Source of the DNA: Notolepis coatsorum
Taxonomy: Eukaryota; Chordata; Actinopteri; Aulopiformes; Paralepididae
DNA length: 64,000 nt
Assembly: GCA_963971535.1 (NCBI GenBank)
Contig: OZ020590.1
Location: 153,368,034-153,432,033 of the forward strand
Direction: 5' to 3'
The translations under genes and the position numbers were made by a program. A model generated the notes under the pieces. The model did not search any database and was not told the DNA's origin. It saw nothing but the letters and a program-made list of their open reading frames with translations. Every line of letters begins with the position of its first letter. Positions within the stretch are counted from its first letter, which is position 1. Positions 10,593 through 22,380 of this stretch are shown piece by piece.

Positions 10593-12391
10593 TCACAGTG
10601 TGCAACTATAGGGCTTTTCCCCAGTATGGCTTCTCATGTGACTATTCAGGTGTCCCTGTGTAATATATCTTTTAGGACACAGTGTGCAACTATAGGGCTT
10701 TTCCCCAGTATGGCTTCTCATGTGAATATTCAGGTGTCCCTGTATAATATATCTTTTAGGACACAGTGTGCAACTATAGGGCTTTTCCCCAGTATGGCTT
10801 CTCATGTGTACTTTTATTTGAGATTTTTGACTAAATCTTTTAGGACACAGTGTGCAACTATAGGGCTTTTCCCCAGTGTGGCTTCTCATATGTACTTCCA
10901 AGAGTGTAATGTCAGTACATTTCTTTCCACAAACAGTACATGTCATGTGAATTTGAAAGTGAAGTTTTAAGCTCTCTGTGGGTTCTAAATGTTTTCCACA
11001 CAAACCACAGTCACTAGAATGGGCTTTAAGATGGCGCATTAAAGCTTTCTTATTAGGAAAACATTTCCCACACACTTTACAGCTCCAGGTCTCACATGGT
11101 ATTTGGTTTGATAATTTCACCTCATGGGATGAAACCACAGAGCTCTTGAACTGGTTGCTGTTAGACAAACTCTGTCCTTTGTTTTTCTGTGTCTTCTTTG
11201 ATGTCAGTGAGTTTAAACCAGGATGAGGTTCACTAGTCTCCAGCCAATCATCATTGTCATCAGTATCAGTTCCAGAACTGTGTGAAGAGAGGAGCTGGCC
11301 ATCTGTAGTTGGTTCTAAATCACCAGCTGGATCTAAGTTACTGACTGGTTCTGATAATCCACAGTCCTCTCCATCAGGTTCAGTTTTCATCTGTTCTGTT
11401 GAGGTGCTGGCTAGAGGCTCTGTCTCTCTGTTTTCCTCAGTCTGGGTTTGGTTAAACCATGAGGACTGAGGTTTCTCTTCATCATATTCACTCTTCACAG
11501 GGACAGGGTTGAAAGTGAACTTAATATCAGCCTCCTCCAGACCTTGAAGCTGCTCTCCCTCCTGACTGGTCCAGAGTTCCTCCTGTTCCTCTTTAATCTG
11601 TAGGAGCTCTGGGTCCTGGGTTTGGTTAAACCATGAGGACTGAGGTTTCTCTTCATCATGTTCACTCTTCACAGGGACAGGGTTGAAATTGAACTTGATA
11701 CCAGCCTCCTCCAGACCTTGAAGCTGCTCTCCCTCCTGACTGGTCCAGAGTTCCTCCTGTTCCTCTTTAATCTGTAGGAGCTCTGGGTCCTGGGTTTGGT
11801 TAAACCATGAGGACTGAGGTTTCTCTTCATCATGTTCACTCTTCACAGGGACAGGGTTGAAAGTGAACTTGATACCAGCCGCCTCCAGACCTTGAAGCTG
11901 CTCTCCCTCCGGACTGGTCCAGAGTTCCTCCTGTTCCTCTTTAATCTGTAGGAGCTCTGGGTCCTGGGTTTGGTTAAACCATGAGGACTGAGGTTTCTCT
12001 TCATCATCTTCACTCTTCACAGGGACAGGGTTGAAAGTGAACTTGATACCAACTTCCTCCAGACCTTGAAGCTGCTCTCCCTCCCGACTGGTCCAGAGTT
12101 CCTCCTGTTCCTCTTTAATCTGTAGGAGCTCTGGGTCCTGGGTTTGGTTAAACCATGAGGACTGAGGTTTCTCTTCATCATGTTCACTCTTCACAGGGAC
12201 AGGGTTGAAAGTGAACTTGATGATATCAGCCTCCTCCAGACCTTGAAGCTGCTCTCCCTCCTGACTGGTCCAGAGTTCCTCCTGTTCCTCTTTCATCTGT
12301 AGGAGCTCTGGCTGCTCCTGGCTCAGACTGGGGCTCCTCTCCTGCTGTTCAGGAGGAACCTCCTCTTCACAGACAGAGAGCTGTGGGGGGT
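10593..12391 (-). CDS. C2H2 zinc-finger gene, main exon, copy A (3' truncated)
   Basis: The long exon encodes about 600 aa. The N-terminal acidic part holds five tandem ~58-aa repeats ([15 protein letters not shown] ... [12 protein letters not shown]), followed by a Ser/Thr linker. Six C2H2 fingers follow ([10 protein letters not shown] ... HLKAH first; the last four joined by [11 protein letters not shown] linkers), and translation stops inside finger seven. A polypyrimidine tract and AG (minus strand tgcctccctccag) place the 3' splice site at 12391/12392, so the ATG at 12414-12416 is probably intronic and the true start lies in an upstream exon. Likely a nuclear DNA-binding protein of the lineage-expanded fish ZNF type. 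The stop arises from a 2-bp loss in a TGTG run, shared with copy B. Confidence 0.75.
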
Positions 12392-12469
12392 CTGGAGGGA
12401 GGCAGAATAATGACATGAATAGTTGTAATTGCTGTCACCATTGGAAAGCCACCAATTTTAAGAATTCAC

Positions 12470-12950
12470 ACATGTTCTTCCTGTGCCCCAGGACAGTTCA
12501 GTCAGTATGTTCTTCCTGTGCCCCAGGACAGTTCAGTCAGTATGTTCTTCCTGAGGACAGTTCAGTCAGTATGTTCTTCCTGTGCCCCAGGACAGTTCAG
12601 TCAGTATGTTCTTCCTGTGCCCCAGGACAGTTCAGTCAGTATGTTCTTCCTGTGTCTCAGGACAGTTCAGTCAGTATGTTCTACCTGTGCTCCAGGACAG
12701 TTCAGTCAGTATGTTCTTCCTGTGCTCCAGGACAGTGACTGAACTGTCCTGGAGCACAGGAGGAACATACTGACTGAACTGTCCTGGAGCACAGGAAGAA
12801 CATACTGACTGAACTGTCCTGGAGCACAGGAAGAACATACTGACTGAACTGTCCTGGAGCACAGGAAGAACATACTGACTGAACTGTCCTGGAGCACAGG
12901 AGGAACATACTGACTGAACTGTCCTGGAGCACAGGAATAATATAGATGGT
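12470..12950. repeat. Inverted 35-bp minisatellite (copy A)
   Basis: About seven units of 'tgttcttcctgtgccccagg...' run forward to 12735 and about six run in reverse complement from 12744 on, with an 8-nt spacer. The result is a ~210-bp potential hairpin within the presumed intron 5' of ZNF exon A. ORFs over it on both strands are repeat shadows. Confidence 0.9.
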
Positions 12951-12984
12951 GAAAAAACGAGGTAGTTCACTATTCGGCCCATGA

Positions 12985-13190
12985 TTAAAATGACATAAAT
13001 GATGCAACATACAGATATATATCATGACATTTGTGACATACAGGTATACAGTACCGTTACATTTGTGACATACAAGATATGCAAATATACAGTAGTTAGA
13101 CAGAGATCTTAACAGAAAATATATACATACGAGGGGGAGGAAACTGTACATTAGGAGGGAGTGGGTGGGTGGGTGGGTATAGGGGACATG
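12985..13190 (-). mobile_element. LINE family B 3' UTR fragment (copy A)
   Basis: Reverse-complement match to the family-B 3' UTR (…'acagtactgtatatttgcatat'-type blocks, 'gtcacaaatgtaac' blocks). It is present identically placed in copy B (30300-30500). No coding part. Confidence 0.65.
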
Positions 13191-13369
13191 TGTATTGTGA
13201 ATTGTGTATTGTGAAAGCCAAGGTAGGTGATTCAATAACGTTACTAGATCAACTGATCTTTACATTCGAATTTTTCAAATAGTCTACTAGTACAAATGTT
13301 TGGATCAAAATGCTGATTGGTACTTTGGTAGTTCGTTCAGGCGGGAGAGGAGAGGAGAGGGGGTGTTTG

Positions 13370-13501
13370 CCTCCTTTCCTCAGACAATTCTTTGCACTCT
13401 TCTCCCTGATTTGTAATAGCTTTTGGCAATCTGAAGTACTCTAAATGCTTTTCCCAGTCCGACCGATTAGTACAGCCAAAAACACAACAATAATTGACCC
13501 T
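13370..13501 (-). pseudogene. THAP-domain relic (copy A)
   Basis: The minus-strand frame reads VNYCCVFGCTNR followed by EYFRLPK and GEECKELSEERR, matching the first half of a THAP zinc-binding domain (C-x4-C and the FRLPK block). Similarity stops abruptly after ERR, so the second zinc-ligand pair (C-x2-H) and the AVPTIF tail expected for THAP domains are missing, and no splice donor is seen there. The Met at 13541-13543 comes from adjoining LINE sequence. It is therefore a broken fragment. THAP domains are DNA-binding and often found in P-element-derived genes. Confidence 0.6.
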
Positions 13502-13706
13502 TTTGAGCAACAATGACCAGACAATGTACAGCCCCCCACCCACCCCACCTACCCAACCTCCTCCAATGTACAGTTTCTATGTCAAATGTATATACTCTCT
13601 TTTCTGGACTCTTTTTGTATCACAAACAGTACTGTATTTGCATATCTGGTATGTCATAAATGTATAGATGTAGCAGTACTGTCTATCTGTATGTCGTGTG
13701 TGTCAT

Positions 13707-15153
13707 CAAGTCAAGTCAAGTCAAGAGTTTTAATTGTCACGGCATACAGGTATACAATGAAATGCGGGTGGTCTTGCCCGCAACGATGTGCAATACAGTG
13801 GTACATATAATAGAATCAAAAAAAGAAACAACATTGTGCAGTAACAGGTAGCAGGTAACATGGAGTGACATCTCGGTATCTGTACATAGTTATTTACAGA
13901 GCATGTGTGACATGCTAGTTAGCTTTGGTAGTGCAATACACTGTTCCTGTTATTCTAATTTAAAGTGTCCTTTCCTTTGGCCATAAGTGTGCGTGTGTGC
14001 GACATGAGTGTGTGCCCGCTCATGTTAAAGTGTTAAGTGGCTGCTCGTGTGTGAGCGTGCACAGTGTGCGTGTCGTGTGTGTGTTCATGTGTGCTTGTGT
14101 GTGGACAGTTCAATGTTCTGAGCACTCAATGTTCATTGTTCATGGCTCTGATGGCCTGGGGGAAGAAGCTGAGCCTAAGCCGCTCTGTCCTAGTAGCTGG
14201 GGTTCGCAGGCGTCTGCCTGACCTCAGCAGCTGAAACAGGCTGTTATTGGGGTGGTGAGGGTCTTTCATTATCCTGCAGGCTCTGGATTTGCACCTCTTG
14301 TTGTATAGAACCTGCAGGGGGGGTAGTGCAATACCCGTGGTCTGCTCGGCTGAGCGCACCACTTTCTGTAGGGCCTTCTTGTCCTGTGCCGTGCTGTTTC
14401 CATACCAGGCAGTGATGTTTCCGGTCAGGATGCTCTCTACAGCTCCTGAGTAGAAGGACTGGAGTATCTTCCCCGATACTCTGAACTTCCTTAACTGTCT
14501 CAGGTGGTAGAGACGCTGTTTCGCCTTCTTTACTACTGTGTCTATGTGTGTTGACCATGTCAGGTCCTCTGAGATGTGGACCCCCAGGTACTTGAAGCTG
14601 CTCACCCTGTCCACGGTAGCCCCGTTTATCATCAGTGGTGTGTGTGTCTCCTGCTGTCCTCTCCTATAATCCACGATCAGTTCCTTGGTTTTGCCAATGT
14701 TCAGGAGCAGGCTGTTGTCCTGGCACCAGCGTTCCAGTACCTCAACCTCCTCCCGGTAGGCCTTCTCGTCGTTGTCCGAGATCAGCCCCACCACCACCGT
14801 GTCATCTGCGAACTTCACTATGGAGTTGGAGCTGAACTTGGCCACACAGTCGTGTGTGTAGAGTGAGTACAGCAGGGGGCTCAGAACACAGCCCTGGGGG
14901 GACCCGATGCTCAGGGTGATGGTGTTGGAGGTCTGACCCCCCACCCTGACCGCCTGGGGTCTTTCGCTCAGAAAGTCCAGTACCCAGGCGCTCAGGGCGG
15001 AGCTCAGACCTAGCTCGATCAGCTTGTCCACCAGTCTGGTGGGGACTATGGTGTTGAACGCTGAGCTGTAGTCAATGAACAACAGTCTCACATAGCCCCC
15101 CTTCTGACGGTCAAGGTGCGAGAGGGTGCTGTGCAGTACCTGGGAGACCGCGT
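13707..15153 (-). mobile_element. L2-type LINE, 5' truncated
   Basis: Flanked by the 6-bp duplication tgtcat (13701-13706 and 15154-15159). The 3' end (left side) carries an (aagtc)-type tail, 'caagtcaagtcaagtcaag'. It encodes the C-terminal part of an RT ORF without interruption. Orientation is opposite to the host LINE. Confidence 0.85.
14126..15153 (-). CDS. L2/Rex1-like LINE reverse transcriptase, partial
   Basis: About 340 codons open from the truncation edge to a stop at 14126-14128. Conserved RT blocks: IDYSSAFNTI (first catalytic Asp), GSPQGCVLSPLLYSLYTHD, KFADDTVVVG (catalytic DD) and an IGKTKE block. The C-terminus has the SFFPQAIRAMN block typical of fish L2-like elements. The annotated Met at 15299-15301 lies in the surrounding LINE UTR read backwards and is not part of this gene. 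Without endonuclease and 5' end it is inactive, but the clean frame shows it is young. Confidence 0.85.
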
Positions 15154-15389
15154 TGTCATATATGTTATGATGAATTGAAAATGGGGGACCCTGATGTAAA
15201 CAAGACGAAAGTCTTTCTCTGGTCTGCATCCCCTTAACAATTGTATGTATTGAGCTGTACTGTACTGTACCCATTCTGCAATCGGTTAATACAATTTTCA
15301 ATCAATCAATCAATCAATTCAATCAATCAATCAAACAATGGCTGAACGGCTCAGGAGACATATATCAGCCACCTAAAGGGAAGGGATGA

Positions 15390-15660
15390 TTAGGTGGGCC
15401 TTGATGTCAGAGACCTGATTGGGAATTTGGCCAGGAACGTCGGGGAACCCCCTACTCTTTGCGAGTGGGTCCTTTAACAACCAAATTCAGTCGCACCTGA
15501 AAGACGGCACTCGCAGCTGTACAGTGTCCCTATCACCATAACAGGGGCATTGTTACTGACCAGTCCAGAGGACAGAGTGCTCCCTGCTGGACATCACTTT
15601 CCAACAGCGGCCTTGACCACAGGGCCATCATGAGTCCAGAGCTCTACCCATGTGGCCACG
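15390..15660. repeat. Probable interspersed repeat
   Basis: Contains 'cacctgaaagacggcactcgcag' in shortened form and 'taacaggggcattgttactgac', which resemble a repeat block common in fish 3' flanks. No ORF. The call rests on recognition only. Confidence 0.35.
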
Positions 15661-15755
15661 CTGCCGGACAGTAATATGATGGTTATAACACTACTCCTGT
15701 ATCTTTACACCCGCACAGCGTCAAGGGCTGGAGGGCGCATTGCAGCCACTCATGT

Positions 15756-15803
15756 GATTCAGATTCAGATTCAGATTCAGATTCAGATTCAGATTCAGAT
15801 TTA
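15756..15803. repeat. (attcag)n LINE tail
   Basis: About eight copies of attcag lead into 'atttatttattcaccatattg', i.e. the 3' end of a minus-strand LINE whose coding relic lies at 16015-16270. Confidence 0.7.
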
Positions 15804-15883
15804 TTTATTCACCATATTGTACAGGTACAAATGGAACGTGATTTGACATTTCAGTGCATGATTGATTTTTTCACAAATAGGAA

Positions 15884-16011
<128 letters not shown>

Positions 16012-16014
16012 GGT

Positions 16015-16270
16015 CCAGCCCTAGCAGCTCGCCATAGAGGGGGGGAGGGGGGGGGGGAGCAGGCGGACACCTGATTCGTTTACCAGGCGAGCTGCTGAGG
16101 GGAAGAAGCTGAGTCTATGGCGGGACTTTAATGTCTTGGGCAGCCGTAGCCGCCTGCCGTGGGGGAGCATGGTGAAGAGGCCGTGACCCGGGTGGGCGGG
16201 GTCAGCCATGATCTTCCTCGCCCTCCTCAAGGCCCTGGTGGAATGTAGTTCTGTGTCCGTCTATCCTGTC
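16015..16270 (-). pseudogene. LINE ORF2 C-terminal relic
   Basis: The minus-strand frame ends with RRARKIMADPAHPGHGLF and SFFPSAARLVNESG, the C-terminal signature of L2-like fish LINEs (compare the copy ending at 14126). Roughly 70 codons survive. Confidence 0.7.
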
Positions 16271-16436
16271 TGCACCAGCCATAACATCTACAGTTCTGAT
16301 CCGATTTGGATGAAACATTGCACACAGGCAAACAGCAGGTCAAGGACCACAACTACTTTTCAGATCGGTCAATGACAAGTATTTTATTTGAATACATCAC
16401 TGTCCAGTGAAATCAATAATGATGGTGAACATAAAC

Positions 16437-16560
16437 TAGGGATGTTCGATATTGGCTTTTTTACCGATATCCGAAATACCGATATTGTCCATTCTTAATT
16501 TCCGATACCGATATATGCGGGGTTCCCCCCCCCCCCCCCAAAATGTTTTATCATTTCAGG
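16437..16560. mobile_element. hAT terminal fragment
   Basis: 'agggatgttcgatattggc' followed by repeated 'ccgatatc/ccgatattg' motifs is typical of a fish hAT MITE end. No opposite end was found before 17480. Confidence 0.5.
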
Positions 16561-16584
16561 TAATTAACATTACATATCTCTTGC

Positions 16585-16665
16585 CGTGGTATATAGCTGA
16601 TGTCAACAGGTGGTAGGGTGTATATAGCTGATGTCAACAGATGGTAGGGTGTATATAGCTGGTGT
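16585..16665. repeat. 37-bp tandem repeat, ~2.2 units
   Basis: 'tatatagctgatgtcaacag' plus 'gtggtagggtg' repeats at 16598, 16619-16655 and partly again. Confidence 0.7.
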
Positions 16666-16669
16666 TGAA

Positions 16670-17510
16670 TGCACAATCCATAAAATCTATACGCACGTTT
16701 ACATAATACAATACGTTTTATTATACACAAACCTATCTAACGTTGTTGTGAAAAACACAATTTGAATAACCGTGAAAGTATTTACTTATTACTAAAACTA
16801 CCCCACAATGTATAGATATAAATAAAAGCGTTAACAATGTCCCTAGTGTATCTATAGATAGAGGAAGACTCTCTAAAGATTGCATAGCGATAGATTGTTG
16901 CTGCTCCCAAAAATAGAACGGGGGAATGAATAGAGTGAACACTGAACAGGCTCATTCTATCCAGAGATATTATGTGAAATGACTGCACATGCCTGAGTGG
17001 TAATGAAGTGTAAGTGGCCCCTGAAGGCCGTCCCTACATGCTTCTCAGCGGGGGGTTTGGGGAGACCCCAGGGGTCCTTCAGGGGGTTCCTGTGGATCCT
17101 TAGAAAAATTGGGAATAATTTAATTTCATTAATTTAATTGACTAGAGTTAGAGAGAATGAGAGAGCAAGAGTGACTATTCTGATCCTCCACTGTTATCCC
17201 CGCCACCTGCACTATACTGTACCAATTCAATTCTGGACTAAATCGTATCCAACAACAGACGTGTCCAAGCTCAACACCAAGTGACCACCGTACTGGTAGC
17301 TATAACAGCTTGCTAGCAGACATACTCAATTAAACAGCTTGTAATTTTGCATAATTTCTCATTAGGGAAGTGGGGGAAAAAACATGGCATTCTGCTGTGA
17401 AGTGCCAGGATGCAGGGACATGAGAAAAGAGGAGGGTTTGGGTTTCCAGACTTATGAGGGAGGACGTTGTGAACGCTGCAAACAGAGATGCTCAAGTCGT
17501 TCTGTGCAAA
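16670..17510. other. No gene recognised
   Basis: AT-rich with short open frames only; none is convincing. A G-rich stretch (17040-17100) precedes the large minisatellite. Confidence 0.35.
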
Positions 17511-19589
17511 TCTGGAGTGTAGTCTGGTCTTTGAGCTAGAGTCTGAGTGTAGTCTGGTCTTTGAGCTACAGTCTGAGTGTAGTCTGGTCTTTGAGCTACA
17601 GTCTGAGTGTAGTCTGGTCTCTGAGCTACAATCTGAGTGTAGTCTGGTCTTTGAGCTAGAGTCTGAGTGTAGTCTGGTCTTTGAGCTACAGTCTGAGTGT
17701 AGTCTGGTCTTTGAGCTACAGTCTGAGTGTAGTCTGGTCTTTGAGCTACAGTCTGAGTGTAGTCTGGTCTTTGAGCTACAGTCTGAGTGTAGTCTGGTCT
17801 TTGAGCTACAGTCTGAGTGTAGTCTGGTCTTTGAGCTACAGTCTGACTGTAGTCTGGTCTCTGAGCTACAGTCTGAGTGTAGTCTGGTCTTTGAGCTACA
17901 GTCTGAGTGTAGTCTGGCCTTTGAGCTACAGCCTGAGTGTAGTCTGGTCTCTGAGCTACAGTCTGAGTGTAGTCTGGTCTCTGAGCTACAGTCTGAGTGT
18001 AGTCTGGTCTTTGAGCTACAGTCTGAGTGTAGTCTGGTCTCTGAGCTACAGTCTGAGTGTAGTCTGGTCTTTGAGCTACAGTCTGAGTGTAGTCTGGTCT
18101 TTGAGCTACAGTCTGAGTGTAGTCTGGTCTCTGAGCTACAGTCTGAGTGTAGTCTGGTCTTTGAGCTACAGTCTGAGTGTAGTCTGGTCTTTGAGCTACA
18201 GTCTAACTGTAGTCTGGTCTTTGAGCTACAGTCTGACTGTAGTCTGGTCTCTGAGCTACAGTCTGAGTGTAGTCTGGTCTCTGAGCTACAGTCTGACTGT
18301 AGTCTGGTCTTTGAGCTACAGTCTGACTGTAGTCTGGTCTCTGAGCTACAGTCTGAGTGTAGTCTGGTCTCTGAGCTACAGTCTGAGTGTAGTCTGGTCT
18401 CTGAGCTACAGTCTGAGTGTAGTCTGGTCTCTGAGCTACAGTCTGAGTGTAGTCTGGTCTTTGAGCTACAGTCTGAGTGTAGTCTGGTCTCTGAGCTACA
18501 GTCTGACTGTAGTCTGGTCTCTGAGCTACAGCCTGAGTGTAGTCTGGTCTCTGAGCTACAGTCTGAGTGTAGTCTGGTCTCTGAGCTACAGTCTGAGTGT
18601 AGTCTGGTCTCTGAGCTACAGTCTGAGTGTAGTCTGGTCTCTGAGCTACAGTCTAACTGTAGTCTGGTCTCTGAGCTACAGTCTGAGTGTAGTCTGGTCT
18701 CTGAGCTACAGCCTGAGTGTAGTCTGGTCTCTGAGCTACAGTCTAACTGTAGTCTGGTCTTTGAGCTACAGTCTGAGTGTAGTCTGGTCTTTGAGCTACA
18801 GTCTGAGTGTAGTCTGGTCTCTGAGCTACAGTCTGACTGTAGTCTGGTCTTTGAGCTACAGTCTGACTGTAGTCTGGTCTCTGAGCTACAGTCTGAGTGT
18901 AGTCTGGTCTTTGAGCTACAGTCTGAGTGTAGTCTGGTCTTTGAGCTACAGTCTGACTGTAGTCTGGTCTTTGAGCTACAGTCTGACTGTAGTCTGGTCT
19001 CTGAGCTACAGTCTGAGTGTAGTCTGGTCTCTGAGCTACAGTCTGAGTGTAGTCTGGTCTCTGAGCTACAGCCTGAGTGTAGTCTGGTCTTTGAGCTACA
19101 GTCTGAGTGTAGTCTGGTCTCTGAGCTACAATCTGAGTGTAGTCTGGTCTTTGAGCTACAGTCTGACTGTAGTCTGGTCTTTGAGCTACAGTCTGAGTGT
19201 AGTCTGGTCTCTGAGCTACAGTCTGAGTGTAGTCTGGTCTTTGAGCTACAGTCTGAGTGTAGTCTGGTCTTTGAGCTACAGTCTGAGTGTAGTCTGGTCT
19301 TTGAGCTACAGTCTGAGTGTAGTCTGGTCTTTGAGCTACAGTCTGACTGTAGTCTGGTCTTTGAGCTACAGTCTGACTGTAGTCTGGTCTTTGAGCTACA
19401 GTCTGACTGTAGTCTGGTCTTTGAGCTACAGTCTGACTGTAGTCTGGTCTTTGAGCTACAGTCTGAGTGTAGTCTGGTCTCTGAGCTACAGTCTAACTGT
19501 AGTCTGGTCTTTGAGCTACAGTCTGACTGTAGTCTGGTCTTTGAGCTACAGTCTGACTGTAGTCTGGTCTTTGAGCTACCGTCTGAATC
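17511..19589. repeat. 30-bp minisatellite, ~69 units
   Basis: The unit 'agtctggtctttgagctaca' + 'gtctgagtgt' is repeated head to tail for about 2.08 kb with no indels. Variation is concentrated at two positions (ttt/tct and gag/gac/aac). Because 30 is a multiple of 3 and the unit lacks stops in three frames, ORFs of 776 (minus), 703 and 651 aa (plus) cover it. These are not evidence for protein. Confidence 0.97.
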
Positions 19590-20246
19590 TAGTCTTTGAA
19601 CTAGAGTCCAAATTAAGTCTGACGTCTTTGAACTAGAATCCAAATAATCAAGTCTGAAGTATTTTAACTAGAGTCCAAATCAAGTCTCAAGTATTTGAAC
19701 TCAGTCAGAATCAAGCCAGAGTCCAAGTCTTGTCTTTGAGCCAGAGTCCAAGTCTTGTCTTTGAGCCAGAGTCCAAGTCTTGTCTTTGAGCCAGAGTCCA
19801 GTCTTGTCTTTGAGCCAGAGTCCAAGTCTTGTCTTTGAGCCAGAGTCCAAGTCTTGTCTTTGAGCCAGAGTCCAAGTCTTGTCTTTGAGCCAGAGTCCAA
19901 GTCTTGTCTTTGAGCTAGAGTCCAGTCTTGTCTTTGAGCCAGAGTCCAAGTCTTGTCTTTGAGCCAGAGTCCAGTCTTGTCTTTGAGCCAGAGTCCAAGT
20001 ATTGTCTTTGAGCTAGAGTCCAGTCTTGTCTTTGAGCCAGAGTCCAAGTCTTGTCTTTGAGCCAGAGTCCAAGTCTTGTCTTTGAGCCAGAGTCCAAGTC
20101 TTGTCTTTGAGCCAGAGTCCAGTCTTGTCTTTGAGCTAGAGTCCAAGTCTTGTCTTTGAGCCAGAGTCCAGTCTTGTCTTTGAGCCAGAGTCCAAGTCTT
20201 GTCTTTGAGCCAGAGTCCAAGTCTTGTCTTTGAGCCAGAGTCCAAG
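19590..20246. repeat. 24-25-bp minisatellite related to the preceding array
   Basis: The unit 'gtctttgagccagagtccaa' + 'gtctt' is repeated about 20 times, with a 24-bp variant. Transitional degenerate units (19590-19730) share the 'gtctttga(g/a)c...agagtc' core with the 30-bp array, so both probably derive from one ancestral motif. Confidence 0.9.
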
Positions 20247-20554
20247 TGTAGTTGAAAAGTGTATGGACTGAGGTCATGCATGAGTGTTTCAGGCAGTTGA
20301 CTTAATGTTCCGCCATCGATTAAAAACACACTTCTTCAATTAATATCTGAAACGACTAACCTTTGTACTGTCCTTTACTAGTTATATGCACTTTGCTACT
20401 AAGTAATCTACCGTAGGCTATATTACTACCTACTATGCTAGTCTATACTACTATGCTAAATGCACTCAAGACTGTAGCACTCAAGTTCAACACTGTTTGA
20501 CGAAACAATCTTACTTACCCTTAGCTGCTAGAGTTGTACCCTTCCTGCTGACTT

Positions 20555-20625
20555 ATTGTACAGAACTTGTAAGTCGTTTTGGATAAAAGCGTCAGCTAAA
20601 TTACTAAAAGTAAATGTAAATGTGC
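20555..20625 (+). mobile_element. SINE/LINE 3' tail
   Basis: 'aagtcgttttggataaaagc' followed by 'gtcagctaaattac' and a (taaatg)n-like end is a 3' tail shared by many fish retroposons. Confidence 0.6.
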
Positions 20626-20639
20626 TGGCCGCTTGCTTC

Positions 20640-21830
20640 TCCCTGTAGATTTAAGGTGATTTATGCGAGGGGGCGTGACACTTTTGATAACAGTCACTCA
20701 AAAGAAATGTCACACACCTCCAGAATTCTGATGTGTGGTTGTGTGTGATTGGATGGCAGGTCAACCTTGCCATGGATATACTTTGGTTTTAGCTGTGCGT
20801 AACAAGGTGAACCTGATGCCTTTTACGGTCTGGTGTTTTTAATTTAATTTAGATTTTAGTGTGATTTTATTTTGCACGTTTTTTAGATTTGTTTTGTAAA
20901 TTGTGGACAGTCCCTTGATTTCCCCCCTGCTAATTGTGTTTTATCTGTCACAGGTGTGCTGATGACCTGCCCCTGTATATATAAGCCCTCACCACATGGC
21001 AACAGCAGAGCAGTTGGATGTTGGTCCAATACAGGAGGGACTCCTTATTATCTTGTCGTTTGATTTCTGCTCTACTCTTAATGTTTGGTCGATCCCGTAA
21101 ATCCACTCTCTCATTTTGGGTTGTTTTAAATGGGTTTTAATTACATATGATACTAAAAAGAAATGTAGGTACTTGAGACTCTTGGCATGTCAAATACAAT
21201 TACAACTTGGAATTCCTGGTTGCTGTTATTGGTTGCACACTCTTGTCCGGAGTCCTAGAAGAGAACCTCCTCTTTTAAACTGTATAAATCAGAGCTCCCT
21301 AAACTATTGGTATGAACCTAGGGTGGCTAGTCATCTGCCTTACTACATTTGTATACATGGACGAGACAAGGACAAGGAGAAGGAATGATCATCACGTCAG
21401 AATAATTACCAGCGTTCTAATGCTTTGCATGGTGCCAGTTCTATTGAAGTCTATATACTTCTATAAAATATACAAGCTATCTGAGGAAATATACATCAAA
21501 CGTTAGTTAGTTAGCAATGCAACAAATTGCCAGTTTAAATGACGGGTTATAAACGAGGAGACGGTTGATCCCATTCAACTGAAAGTTTCCACACTTCACG
21601 ACGTGCTACACAGTGACACAATGACCTTTCCTTCTTTTTCATAGTTTCCTTGGGACGAGACAGAGCAGATGAGATGAACAAAAAGCAGTCGAGCGCGTGC
21701 CTCGCTTTGTTACCATCGAGACGACAGAAACCTTCACCGAAGCATATAAACGATGAATAAGCGACACTTTAATTCATGTCGAACGACAGTTTATCAATGT
21801 TAGGGTAGCGTTTCACTGAGCCCAAAGGCA
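20640..21830. other. No gene recognised
   Basis: About 1.2 kb with only short ORFs and no repeat I can name. Confidence 0.35.
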
Positions 21831-21834
21831 GAAC

Positions 21835-22205
21835 ACAGGGAGAGGAGAATGGAGCGGTTTAGGTTTGTTTAATCCGATAGGTACCATGCAGACAGGTTAC
21901 AGTGAATACAGGAATGTACAAAGGTGCGAGCGCGAGCGTCCGCAGGAGCGTCCAGGCAGGTGGTGTCTCGCGAGACAGCGTAGGCCGGCGGCAGCTGGTC
22001 CTGGGCACAGGGAGACAGAGATTAGAGCAAGGCAGGAAAACAGACAGAGCAGCAAGGTAGGTTACGTCCTGGTACCTAGGTAGGTATAGCAACACTCGGA
22101 CGGTGAGTGGCAGGAACCGCAGGGCTCATATCAGAGCCGGTGATGACCTGACGAGTCTCAGGTGTGCAGATAGGACTTGGCTGACAGCGTGTGGAAACTG
22201 TGACA
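21835..22205 (-). mobile_element. Possible solo LTR (Ty3/Gypsy-like)
   Basis: On the minus strand the block contains GC-rich sequence, then 'ggattaaacaaacc' and ends with 'ctgcctttgggctcagtg', resembling the U5 end of fish Gypsy LTRs. Boundaries and target duplication are not resolved, so this is tentative. Confidence 0.3.
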
Positions 22206-22380
22206 GGAAGATGCCCATATAAGGGATGAATGAAAACTTTATTTAACAGATTGCAGAATGGGTACAATACAGTACGGCTCAATACATACAATTGTTAAGG
22301 GGATGCAGACCTGAGAAAGACGTTTGTCTTGTTTCCATCAGGGTCCCCCATTTTCAATTCATATAGACATTTATGACATA

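Larger units (their letters stand above)
5327..13520. repeat. Segmental duplication copy A
   Basis: Collinear in direct orientation with 23612-30839 and highly similar throughout. Shared content in order: tRNA-like SINE, MITE, second SINE, LINE fragment, 18-bp minisatellite, ZNF exon, inverted minisatellite, LINE 3' UTR and THAP relic. Copy A has a 2.27-kb LINE insertion (8244-10518) absent from B. Its right edge stops at 'caacaatgacca', where it joins LINE sequence, whereas B continues into promoter-like DNA. Confidence 0.85.
13521..15335 (+). mobile_element. LINE family B 3' UTR, split by an L2-type insertion
   Basis: 3' UTR sequence at 13521-13706 resumes at 15154 ('tgtcatatatgttatgatgaattg') and ends in an (aatc)n tail near 15335. 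The gap is the L2-type element at 13707-15153. The join in uninterrupted copies (for example 7430-7470 and 26230-26260) confirms the insertion. Confidence 0.85.

Noticed and set aside
12415-13235. Cys/Ser-rich ORFs on both strands (also 29203-30295)
   Set aside because: Shadows of the inverted 35-bp minisatellite.
13337-13543. Complete THAP gene exon
   Set aside because: Second half of the domain is missing, no donor site follows, and the Met comes from LINE sequence.
14126-15301. 391-aa ORF as a single protein
   Set aside because: The first ~50 codons are antisense LINE 3' UTR; the true LINE part starts at the insertion edge 15153.
17313-19643. ORFs of 776, 703 and 651 aa
   Set aside because: They exist because a 30-bp minisatellite without stops keeps three frames open; composition is purely the repeat.
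17511-20246. CRISPR-like array
   Set aside because: No spacers between repeats, and eukaryotic context.
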